Under the pieces are notes generated by a model. That model did not search any database. It saw only the letters and a program-made list of their open reading frames with translations, and had not been told where the DNA came from. A stretch of 8,597 nucleotides of DNA from JBGYPP01 sp041838515 (GTDB taxonomy: Bacteria; Bacillota; Clostridia; Lachnospirales; Lachnospiraceae): positions 1 to 8,597 of the forward strand of contig JBGYPP010000051.1 of the NCBI GenBank assembly GCA_041838515.1, in the 5' to 3' direction. Made by a program: the position numbers and the translations under genes. Shown in pieces: positions 1-5,278 of the stretch; within the stretch, counting starts at the first letter, position 1; each line of letters opens with the position of its first letter.

Positions 1-191
1 GCCGCGCCGCAGCCAAAGGTCTTAAACTTGACATCCTGTATAATGCCGGCATCGTCCACGTCCAGGAAAATGCGCATGATATCGCCACATTTGGCATTGC
101 CCACCGTGCCCACGCCGCTGGGATTTTCCAGCGTGCCCATATTGCGGGGATTCTCGAAATGATCCATCACCTTTTCCGAATATCTGTTCAT
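1..191 (-). CDS. nifU: NifU/IscU-type Fe-S cluster assembly scaffold protein (5' part only)
   Basis: The first 63 residues and two bases of the next codon are present; the gene runs off the low-coordinate edge. The protein would be the scaffold on which sulfur from the cysteine desulfurase and iron are assembled into a cluster before transfer to client proteins. Visible family signatures are NPRNMG (residues 14-19), VGNAKCGDIM (30-39) with the first cluster-ligand Cys C35 and the adjacent D37, and KTFGCGA (57-63) with the second Cys C61. The third ligand Cys would lie outside the window. The start is ATG 191-189, with AGGAGGT at 201-195 and a 3-nt spacer to the ATG. It lies 10 nt after the nifS stop, so the two are almost certainly co-transcribed. 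The short, NifU N-terminal-like form is typical of Firmicutes; a C-terminal Nfu domain cannot be excluded. Confidence 0.93.
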   Translation of the reverse strand, partial: MNRYSEKVMDHFENPRNMGTLENPSGVGTVGNAKCGDIMRIFLDVDDAGIIQDVKFKTFGCGA

Positions 192-201
192 ATTACCTCC
201 T

Positions 202-1377
202 CTATGCCTTGGACTTCGCCAAGAAATCCTCATACAATGGGGACATGCCCCGCAATCTCTCCACTATGGCCGACAATTGCCCCACTACAAAATCCATCTC
301 CTCCCGGGTATTCTCCGCAGAAAGGCTAAGCCGCAGAGAGCCGTGGGCCTCCTCATGGGGCAGGCCTATGGCCAGCAGCACATGGGAGGGATCCAAAGAG
401 CCGGAGGTGCAGGCCGAACCGCTGGAGGCGCATATGCCCTTTCTGTCCAGCAGGATCAGCATGGACTCCCCCTCAATAAAGGAAAAAGAGAAGTTTACAT
501 TATTGGGCAGCCTCTGCTGTCTGGGGCCATTGAGGCGGCTGTGGGGTATGCGGGCCTCTATGGCGGATATGAGATAATCCCTGAGTTTTGCCTCCGCCTC
601 CGCCCTCTGCCCCATACTGCCCAGGGCCAGCTCCACGGCCTTGTCCAAGCCGGCTATGGCGGGCACATTCTCCGTTCCGGCCCGCCGACCCCTTTCCTGG
701 CCGCCGCCCTGCAGCAGAGCCGGCAGCCGCAGCCCGCCTCGTATATAGAGAAAGCCCACGCCCTTAGGCCCCCGGAATTTGTGGCCGCTGGCGCTGAGCA
801 GATCCAAGCCCAGGGCCGGCGCATCTATGGGCATATGGCCATAGGCCTGCACGGCATCGGTGTGGAAGAGCACGCCCCTCTCCCTGGCGATGCGGGCAAG
901 CTCCCCTATAGGCTGTATGGCGCCGATCTCATTGTTGGCAAACATAATGCTGGCCAATATGGTATCCGGACGTATGGCGGCGGCAAAGTCCTCCGGCCGC
1001 ACCAATCCATCCCCATCCACATCCAAGAAGCTGATCTCATAACCCTCCTTGGCCAGCTCTTCACAGACGTGCAGGACGGCGTGATGCTCCACCTTGGAGG
1101 TGATGATGTGCCTGCCCTTGCCGGCATAAGCCCGGGCTATGCCCCGTATGGCCCAGTTGTTGGCCTCCGTACCGCCGGAGGTAAAATAGATCTCCTTGGG
1201 CGATACGCCCAGACTGGACGCCACCCGTTCCCTGGCGGCCTCTACCGCCTCCCGGCTCCTGGCGCCCAGAGCATGCACGGAGCTGGGGTTGCCATACTCA
1301 CCCTGGAGATAGGGCAGCATGGCCTCCAAAACCTGGGGATGTACGGATGTGGTGGCCGCATTGTCCAAATATAGCAT
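202..1377 (-). CDS. nifS: Cysteine desulfurase, NifS/IscS class (PLP-dependent)
   Basis: This 391-aa protein converts L-cysteine to alanine and carries the released sulfur as a persulfide for Fe-S cluster assembly on NifU and possibly tRNA thiolation. It has the full class V aminotransferase fold: LYLDNAATT near the N-terminus, TSGGTEANN (66-74), VEHHAVL with the PLP-stacking His H98, HTDAVQ (172-177, PLP-binding D174 and Q177), SGHKFRGPKG with the Schiff-base lysine K200, RAGTEN (232-237), and SSGSACTSG (318-326) with the sulfur-accepting C323. Length is normal for the family. An in-frame TTG at 1449 would add 24 residues, but ATG 1377 has GGAGGAG directly upstream and starts exactly at the conserved N-terminus, so I chose it. 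It is the first gene of a nifS-nifU operon. No rrf2/iscR regulator gene lies upstream, where many Clostridia have one. Confidence 0.97.
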   Translation of the reverse strand: MLYLDNAATTSVHPQVLEAMLPYLQGEYGNPSSVHALGARSREAVEAARERVASSLGVSPKEIYFTSGGTEANNWAIRGIARAYAGKGRHIITSKVEHHAVLHVCEELAKEGYEISFLDVDGDGLVRPEDFAAAIRPDTILASIMFANNEIGAIQPIGELARIARERGVLFHTDAVQAYGHMPIDAPALGLDLLSASGHKFRGPKGVGFLYIRGGLRLPALLQGGGQERGRRAGTENVPAIAGLDKAVELALGSMGQRAEAEAKLRDYLISAIEARIPHSRLNGPRQQRLPNNVNFSFSFIEGESMLILLDRKGICASSGSACTSGSLDPSHVLLAIGLPHEEAHGSLRLSLSAENTREEMDFVVGQLSAIVERLRGMSPLYEDFLAKSKA

Positions 1378-1395
1378 AAGCTCCTCCTGTTCAAA

Positions 1396-1413
1396 TCCTA
1401 TAATACTGTAGGA
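1396..1413 (-). promoter_or_regulatory. Imperfect palindrome just upstream of the nifS ribosome binding site
   Basis: Read on the minus strand the site is TCCTACAGTATTATAGGA, whose halves match at 7 of 9 positions. It ends 18 nt before the nifS ATG, just ahead of the GGAGGAG. Its CTAC and TAGGA parts also occur in the palindrome near the transcription start (1595-1609). It could be an operator for an Rrf2-family regulator, or an RNA hairpin near the ribosome binding site. The function is inferred only. Confidence 0.35.
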
Positions 1414-1560
1414 AATGGAAGCCCATCCAAAGCACCTGTGCAGATGCAAGCCTCCGATCTATGGATATTCTTCCCTATTTCTCCCCTGTGCGCAAGGGGA
1501 AAATGCCCAAAAATCAAGAAAATTTCACCAAGCCCCCGGCAGCGGCTGCAAAAAACCCCA

Positions 1561-1572
1561 TTCTCCGGAGAA
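1561..1572 (-). other. Perfect 12-nt palindrome in the nifS leader
   Basis: TTCTCCGGAGAA is self-complementary. It sits in the transcribed leader between two runs of T and may form a hairpin. An outer pairing of CCAGCC (1586-1581) with GGCTTGG further downstream could enclose it. The roughly 235-nt leader (1613-1378) contains no gene I can support and no T-box or riboswitch signature I recognise. Confidence 0.3.
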
Positions 1573-1582
1573 AAACCCGGCT

Positions 1583-1609
1583 GGAATTTAATTCCTAGTA
1601 ACTTGGTAG
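1583..1609 (-). promoter_or_regulatory. Two overlapping-edge palindromes at the nifS transcription start (candidate operator)
   Basis: On the minus strand CTACCAAGTTACTAG (1609-1595) is an imperfect palindrome with 5 of 7 positions matching per half. GGAATTAAATTCC (1595-1583) is a perfect 13-nt palindrome sharing one base with it. Together they cover roughly +4 to +31 relative to the predicted start, where a bound protein would block transcription. Rrf2-family regulators (IscR, CymR) control Fe-S and cysteine genes in Firmicutes and bind short AT-rich palindromes, so one is a reasonable candidate. No such regulator is encoded here. Confidence 0.4.
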
Positions 1610-1619
1610 ATTTTGATAT

Positions 1620-1649
1620 ACTATACCACCCCGGGCCAGTGGCAGTCAA
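1620..1649 (-). promoter_or_regulatory. Sigma-70/sigma-A promoter for nifS-nifU
   Basis: The -35 is TTGACT (1649-1644), the spacer is 18 bp, and the -10 is TATAGT (1625-1620). Transcription would begin near 1613. It lies just downstream of the terminator of the SH3-domain gene, so nifS-nifU is its own transcription unit with a leader of about 235 nt. Confidence 0.7.
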
Positions 1650-1661
1650 GGGTGTACGGCC

Positions 1662-1704
1662 AAAAAAACATGGGGCCGGCGTATGCCCCCGCACACGCCG
1701 GCCC
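1662..1704 (-). terminator. Intrinsic terminator after the SH3-domain gene
   Basis: A 14-bp stem, GGGCCGGCGTGTGC (1704-1691) paired with GCATACGCCGGCCC (1686-1673), has one G-T wobble and a GGGG loop. After three bases it is followed by seven T (1668-1662). It starts 7 nt after the TAA stop at 1714-1712. This is a strong, well-formed rho-independent terminator. Confidence 0.92.
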
Positions 1705-1711
1705 TGCCCTC

Positions 1712-2956
1712 TTAACGCAAAAACTCTGTTTTTACGTATCCTTCTATGCCATTATACCGAATTTTTGTCCAGAGGCCCTCGGTACCCAGCACCTCCGCCG
1801 TGGCGCCGCCCACCAGCGTGCCCAGCTTCTCCCCGCTCTCCGAGGGGGTGGAGCGTATATTGACATTGGTGGTGGCCTCCGCGCCTCCCTCTATGGCCTG
1901 GCCCGCCTGGGAGGCATCCGCCAGATACTCGGATTTGATATATCCCTCTTTGCCGTCATAGATGACCTTGGACCAGCCGTTGGCCTGATGCTCCAGCACC
2001 TGCACCTGGCTGCCGCCCGGCACCTTGCCCAGGCGGTCTGCCAGCTCGCTGTCCGAAACCCGCATATTGACGGTGGTCGTAGTCTTGGCCGTCAGCGGCT
2101 GGGCTGCCGCCGGATCTGCCGCTGCCGGATCCGCTGAGGCCGTTTCCGGCGCAGGCGTTTCCACAGCAGGTGTTTCTGCAGCAGTCGTCTCCCCGGCCGC
2201 CTTAGCCGCCAGGGCCTCGCCGGTGGCGCGGCCCACAGCCACCTCCAGCTCCTGGATAAAGGCAAAGAGCTTGGGATTGGCCAGATAGATCTCATTGCAC
2301 TCCACATTGACCTTGTTGTTTAATTCCACCACATCCTCTTGCAGGTTGACGCTGACAATATAATCCAGCACCTCCTGGGATACATCCCCCTCGTTGAGGT
2401 AATAGGCCCCCTGGTCATTTTTGCAGACATAAAAAGCCTGCAAACCGGGCACATGCTCCTCAAAACCATAAAATTTCACCTTGGAATACACATAGACCAG
2501 ATGGGAATCCGCCTCCGGCCCGGGCTTGGTAAAAATCTCCAGCTCCGGATACAGCTCTATATAATGCTGCATCTGGGCCATGCGTATCTCTTCCGTTTCA
2601 GAAACAAAATTGCTGATGGTTTTGAGGGTTTGGATATCCCCGGTGGCCAGCGCATTGTAGTAAGTGGCGATCAGCGTATACAGCTCCCCGTCCTCATTGG
2701 CCGCCAGAGCCACCCCCGGCACCGTCAGGGGCTGGCTCTCCTGGGCCACATTGGCGGCCTGGGCCGTTTCGGCCAGGCTCTCCCCCTGCTTGCTGGCCTT
2801 GACCCAGCGGAAAACCAGCGCAAAAACCAGGGCGGCAGCCACCATCACCGCCAGGGGCAAAAGCGCCTTGGGATGCCCCCACAGCCAGTCCTTGACTCCA
2901 ACCAAAAACAGCCTTATTTTGCTCCAAAATCCATCTCTTTTATCACGAAAAGCCAT
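1712..2956 (-). CDS. Membrane-anchored protein with NTF2-like region and two bacterial SH3 domains
   Basis: A 414-aa protein. A short basic cytoplasmic head (1-30) precedes one hydrophobic segment (about 31-49, ALLPLAVMVAAALVFALVF), so most of the protein should lie outside the cell. Residues 88-205 resemble an NTF2-like module (YTLIATYYNALATGDIQTL, then alternating aromatic strands). Residues 243-290 form a low-complexity Ala/Pro/Glu/Thr linker. Two SH3b repeats follow: 295-346 (VNMRVSDSE..., GWSKVIYDGKEGYIKSEYL) and 363-414 (TNVNIRSTPSESG..., LWTKIRYNGIEGYVKTEFL). SH3b domains commonly bind cell-wall peptides, which suggests an envelope role. There is no hydrolase domain, so it is probably an adaptor or sensor. 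ATG 2956 is preferred (GGGAGG 8 nt upstream); the open frame runs 95 codons further upstream, but only through the tRNA gene. It lies downstream of tRNA-Arg without a clear promoter of its own. Confidence 0.88.
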   Translation of the reverse strand: MAFRDKRDGFWSKIRLFLVGVKDWLWGHPKALLPLAVMVAAALVFALVFRWVKASKQGESLAETAQAANVAQESQPLTVPGVALAANEDGELYTLIATYYNALATGDIQTLKTISNFVSETEEIRMAQMQHYIELYPELEIFTKPGPEADSHLVYVYSKVKFYGFEEHVPGLQAFYVCKNDQGAYYLNEGDVSQEVLDYIVSVNLQEDVVELNNKVNVECNEIYLANPKLFAFIQELEVAVGRATGEALAAKAAGETTAAETPAVETPAPETASADPAAADPAAAQPLTAKTTTTVNMRVSDSELADRLGKVPGGSQVQVLEHQANGWSKVIYDGKEGYIKSEYLADASQAGQAIEGGAEATTNVNIRSTPSESGEKLGTLVGGATAEVLGTEGLWTKIRYNGIEGYVKTEFLR

Positions 2957-2978
2957 TCGCCGCGCCTCCCAAAACCGC

Positions 2979-3004
2979 CCTGCGGCTCCCGGCCGGGCCG
3001 CAGG
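2979..3004 (-). other. GC-rich hairpin in the leader of the SH3-domain gene
   Basis: CCTGCGGC (3004-2997) pairs perfectly with GCCGCAGG (2986-2979) around a 10-nt loop. It lies 22 nt ahead of the ATG and is followed by GCGGTTTTGGG, which holds only four T. It could be a weak terminator or attenuator between the tRNA and the gene, or an RNA structure near the ribosome binding site. The evidence is structure only. Confidence 0.4.
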
Positions 3005-3024
3005 ACAGAGATATTTTTTCAACG

Positions 3025-3071
3025 AAAAAGGGGCAGAGGATTTAAGCCTTACTCCCCTCCCCCTATCTGCC
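3025..3071 (-). terminator. Possible terminator directly after tRNA-Arg
   Basis: GGCAGA(TA)GG (3071-3062) can pair with CCTCTGCC (3039-3032), an 8-bp stem with a 2-nt bulge and a loop of about 22 nt. CC and then five T (3029-3025) follow. It begins one base after the tRNA 3' end. The long loop and the bulge make it weaker than the other terminators here, so some transcription may continue into the SH3-domain gene. Confidence 0.45.
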
Positions 3072-3072
3072 A

Positions 3073-3144
3073 TGCATCCGGCAGGAGTCGAACCTGCATT
3101 AAAGGCGTCGGAGGCCTTCGTTCTATCCATTAGACTACGGATGC
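3073..3144 (-). tRNA. tRNA-Arg, anticodon CCG
   Basis: A 72-nt cloverleaf. The acceptor GCATCCG pairs with CGGATGC and the discriminator is A (3073). The anticodon stem AAGGC/GCCTT encloses loop CTCCGAC, giving anticodon CCG, which reads the arginine codon CGG. The T stem GCAGG/CCTGC encloses TTCGACT. The D arm GTCTAATGGATAGAAC has two good pairs, one C-A mismatch and one wobble, while other arms are perfect. CCA is not encoded and must be added enzymatically. CGG is used in the neighbouring genes and recurs in the rluF repeat codons. Confidence 0.95.
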
Positions 3145-3188
3145 GTATTCCGCCTGCAAATATTACGGAATTATTACAACACTTGGAC

Positions 3189-3217
3189 AGCATAGCATAT
3201 TTGCACAGGCTTGTCCA
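3189..3217 (-). promoter_or_regulatory. Promoter for tRNA-Arg
   Basis: The -35 is TGGACA (3217-3212), the spacer is 17 bp, and the -10 is TATGCT (3194-3189), so transcription would start about 38 nt before the mature tRNA 5' end. A run of A/T (TTTTTTCAAAAAAAA) directly upstream could act as an UP element. Confidence 0.75.
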
Positions 3218-3239
3218 GTTTTTTTTGAAAAAATTTGGC

Positions 3240-3275
3240 AAAATAAAACCCGCAGCCCCAGGCCGGGGCGGCGGG
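3240..3275 (-). terminator. Intrinsic terminator after efp
   Basis: CCCGCCGCCCC (3275-3265) pairs with GGGGCTGCGGG (3259-3249), with one internal mismatch and loop GGCCT. TTTTATTTT (3248-3240) follows. It begins 8 nt after the efp stop codon and separates efp from the tRNA-Arg promoter. Confidence 0.9.
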
Positions 3276-3283
3276 CGGTGAAA

Positions 3284-3841
3284 TTACACTCTGGAAAGAT
3301 ACTCGCCGGTCCTGGTGTCTATCTTGATCCTATCCCCCTGGTCTACGAACAGAGGCACCTGCACCTGGGCTCCGGTTTCCACGGTGGCGGGCTTGGAGGC
3401 TCCGGTGGCCGTATCCCCCTTAAATCCGGGCTCGGTTTCGGTGATCTCCAATTCCACAAACAGCGGAGGCTCTATGGCAAATACATTGCCATTGTGGGAG
3501 CAGACCTTGCACATATCATTTTCCTTGACAAATTTCAGGGCGTTGCCCACCAGATCCGGGCCAATGGCAATCTGCTCATAATTCTCCAGATCCATAAAGT
3601 GGAACAGATCCCCGTCGCTGTAGAGATACTGCATATCCTTGCGGTCTATACGGGCCGGAGGGAATTTCTCCGTGGGACGGAAAGTCTTTTCCACCACGCC
3701 GCCGCTCTTGATATTTTTCAGCTTGGTACGCACAAAGGCCGCGCCCTTGCCCGGTTTTACATGCTGAAACTCGATGATCTGGAATATGCCGTTGTCCAAC
3801 TCAATGGTGATGCCGTTGCGGAAATCCCCTGCTGAAACCAT
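3284..3841 (-). CDS. efp: Translation elongation factor P
   Basis: This 185-aa protein has the standard EF-P length. It binds between the P and E sites of the ribosome and rescues stalling at consecutive prolines. The three-domain layout is complete: the KOW-like domain I (about 1-63) with the tip loop PGKGAAF, in which K32 is the residue that is post-translationally modified in many bacteria; OB domain II (about 65-128); and OB domain III (about 130-184) with the family signature GDTATGASKPATVETGAQVQVPLFV and the ending GDRIKIDTRTGEYLSRV. ATG 3841 has AGGAGG with a 7-nt spacer, and MVSAGDFRNG is the canonical N-terminus. It is a single-gene unit with its own promoter and strong terminator. 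No EF-P modification enzyme gene is in the window, so the state of K32 cannot be told. Confidence 0.98.
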   Translation of the reverse strand: MVSAGDFRNGITIELDNGIFQIIEFQHVKPGKGAAFVRTKLKNIKSGGVVEKTFRPTEKFPPARIDRKDMQYLYSDGDLFHFMDLENYEQIAIGPDLVGNALKFVKENDMCKVCSHNGNVFAIEPPLFVELEITETEPGFKGDTATGASKPATVETGAQVQVPLFVDQGDRIKIDTRTGEYLSRV

Positions 3842-3881
3842 ATTTGTTCCTCCTAAACCATAGTCTTTGCAATTCTAACTA

Positions 3882-3910
3882 AGTTTATACTATGAAATAA
3901 AGTTTTTCAA
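3882..3910 (-). promoter_or_regulatory. Promoter for efp
   Basis: The -35 is TTGAAA (3910-3905), the spacer is 17 bp, and the -10 is TAAACT (3887-3882), giving a short leader of about 35 nt. A run of seven A just upstream (3919-3913 on the minus strand) may strengthen it. The 110 bp between efp and the radical SAM stop shows only a poor hairpin without a T run, so read-through from upstream is also possible. Confidence 0.7.
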
Positions 3911-3951
3911 GGTTTTTTTGTCGAATCTATCCCCTAACCCCTGCGGGAAAA

Positions 3952-5115
3952 CTAGGGCTGTTGCACGCCCGGCCGCACCCGGAAGGGGTTGATGGCCGCA
4001 TATCCGGAGCAATGGCGGCAAAAATCCACATAGCCCTTGCTATTGTAGCCCAGGCAGAATTCTACGGCCTTGAAGAGATCCTCCGGCCCATGGCCCTTGA
4101 GCGGGTATGCCTCCCCCTCCGGCTCCCCCCGCAGTATACCTGCCCGGGCGGCGTTGGCCGCAAAGTGGCAGGCGTGTATCTTGCCATCCCTGTATTCCTG
4201 CCAAGGCACATGGCAGGCGTCAAATTTGCGCTCCAGCAGGGCGGCGTCCAAATCGGGCTGGGGATGGGGGTAGAGGTCAAACCACTGTTCCCACTTGCGC
4301 ACCACCACACGCTCCTCCCTCAGCGCTTCCCTCCAGCGGCCTATATTGGCCGTGATTTCCTCCGCCAGCTGGGGCAAAGTGTCCCGGTAATCTTCCACCA
4401 AAACCACGGTCTTGCCCCCAGCCATAGCCGACAGCAGCTCCTCCTCCGGCCGCAGGCAGCCGTTGCTGACCAACTCCACCAGGTAATATTGCTCACGATA
4501 ATGCGCGTCCAAATGGCGCAAAAGGTCGGCCAGGCCGGGGTAGAGAAGAGGCTCCCCTCCCCGGATGCGCAGGCGGCCCAGATAATCCGCCTTGGAAAAA
4601 AGCAGGTCGACCTGCTCCAACAGGGATTCCAGGGGCAGATCCCTGTGTTGCTCCACTCTGGGCGTAAAGCTTTGGCAGGAGCGGCAGGAGAGATTGCAAC
4701 GGAGGGTGGGCAGCAGACACAAGGAGGTCAACAGCCAGGCCCCATGCCTATAGGCCTCCAGAAGGGGCAAAAACAGCTCGTAATGGAAGAAATTCACATT
4801 CTTGCGCCAGCCCAGCTGTGCGAGCTTGCTGTCTATGGGCTTGGTAAATCCGGACACATAGCTGATGACCACGGCAGTCCGGGGTTCGCCCGGTATCTGG
4901 TCCGGCGCGCAGACCGGCAAGCCCATGTAAGTGCCGCCCCACAAAGACTCCTCCTGCGCCACAAAACCGGCCACCTCCAGATCCCCATGCCTCTGCTCCA
5001 AAATATGCCGCACCATAGCGCCCTCCCGGCCTACGCCGAAAAGGTATATCTTGCGTATTTTCTTAATATGGCTGTAAACGGACTCCAGCTCCCTGCCACA
5101 GTTTTGCCAACGCAT
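3952..5115 (-). CDS. Radical SAM protein with N-terminal Rossmann-like domain, substrate unknown
   Basis: A 387-aa protein in two parts. Residues about 20-125 look like a Rossmann-type nucleotide- or sugar-binding domain: KIYLFGVGREGAMV with a Gly-rich turn, VAGFVAQEESLWGG, MGLPVCAPDQI. Residues about 128-375 form a radical SAM domain: the CxxxCxxC cluster loop is C140, C144, C147, the SAM-binding GGEP is at 186-189, and LVSNG at 215-219 fits the next strand. The C-terminal part has C301, C316, C366 and C369 (CHVPW, CHFAAN, FCRHC). These resemble a small SPASM-like site for an auxiliary Fe-S cluster, as in peptide- or sugar-modifying enzymes. ATG 5115 follows GAGGGGTGA. It is a solitary gene with its own promoter and no precursor peptide or glycosyltransferase nearby. 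I do not recognise a named family, and its substrate cannot be inferred. Confidence 0.87.
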   Translation of the reverse strand: MRWQNCGRELESVYSHIKKIRKIYLFGVGREGAMVRHILEQRHGDLEVAGFVAQEESLWGGTYMGLPVCAPDQIPGEPRTAVVISYVSGFTKPIDSKLAQLGWRKNVNFFHYELFLPLLEAYRHGAWLLTSLCLLPTLRCNLSCRSCQSFTPRVEQHRDLPLESLLEQVDLLFSKADYLGRLRIRGGEPLLYPGLADLLRHLDAHYREQYYLVELVSNGCLRPEEELLSAMAGGKTVVLVEDYRDTLPQLAEEITANIGRWREALREERVVVRKWEQWFDLYPHPQPDLDAALLERKFDACHVPWQEYRDGKIHACHFAANAARAGILRGEPEGEAYPLKGHGPEDLFKAVEFCLGYNSKGYVDFCRHCSGYAAINPFRVRPGVQQP

Positions 5116-5193
5116 ATGTCACCCCTCTTATCCCCCACCGCCTCTTGTCCGCCGGGCTTTCCCCAAACCACCCGGCCCATGGGTATTACTTCC

Positions 5194-5222
5194 ATAATAT
5201 GCCAAATTTTTGGCAAAGACAA
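5194..5222 (-). promoter_or_regulatory. Promoter with central operator-like palindrome, upstream of the radical SAM gene
   Basis: The -35 is TTGTCT (5222-5217), the spacer is 17 bp, and the -10 is TATTAT (5199-5194). The spacer is almost entirely the palindrome TGCCAAAAATTTGGCA (5215-5200), matching in 7 of 8 positions per half. A repressor binding there would compete directly with RNA polymerase. Transcription would start near 5187, leaving a leader of about 70 nt. No regulator gene lies beside it. Confidence 0.6.
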
Positions 5223-5244
5223 GTCCCGCCCTGGCATGATTCTC

Positions 5245-5278
5245 AAAAAACAGCGCATATTCAGGGCAAATATGCCGC
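5245..5278 (-). terminator. Probable terminator overlapping the ligA stop codon
   Basis: GCATATT (5275-5269) pairs with AATATGC (5261-5255), extended by two GC pairs across a one-base bulge, and six T follow (5250-5245). The 5' arm lies in the last ligA codons and the TGA stop is at the loop and start of the 3' arm, so terminating ribosomes would cover it. The stem is AT-rich and of modest strength. Confidence 0.5.

Noticed and set aside
277..1374. Plus-strand ORF of 365 codons opposite nifS
   Set aside because: The minus strand encodes an intact cysteine desulfurase. The plus frame is a Gly/Gln-rich shadow.
1378..1449. 24-codon N-terminal extension of NifS from a TTG, or a short leader peptide there
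   Set aside because: The TTG has poorly spaced ribosome binding bases, the family N-terminus is at ATG 1377, and the small ATG frame nearby lacks a ribosome binding site.
1378..1613. T-box or other riboswitch in the nifS leader
   Set aside because: I see no T-box core sequence and no terminator/antiterminator pair ending in a T run ahead of nifS.
2957..3241. 95-codon N-terminal extension of the SH3-domain protein
   Set aside because: The extension is a translation through tRNA-Arg and its promoter. ATG 2956 has a ribosome binding site and is followed by a normal basic head and membrane segment.
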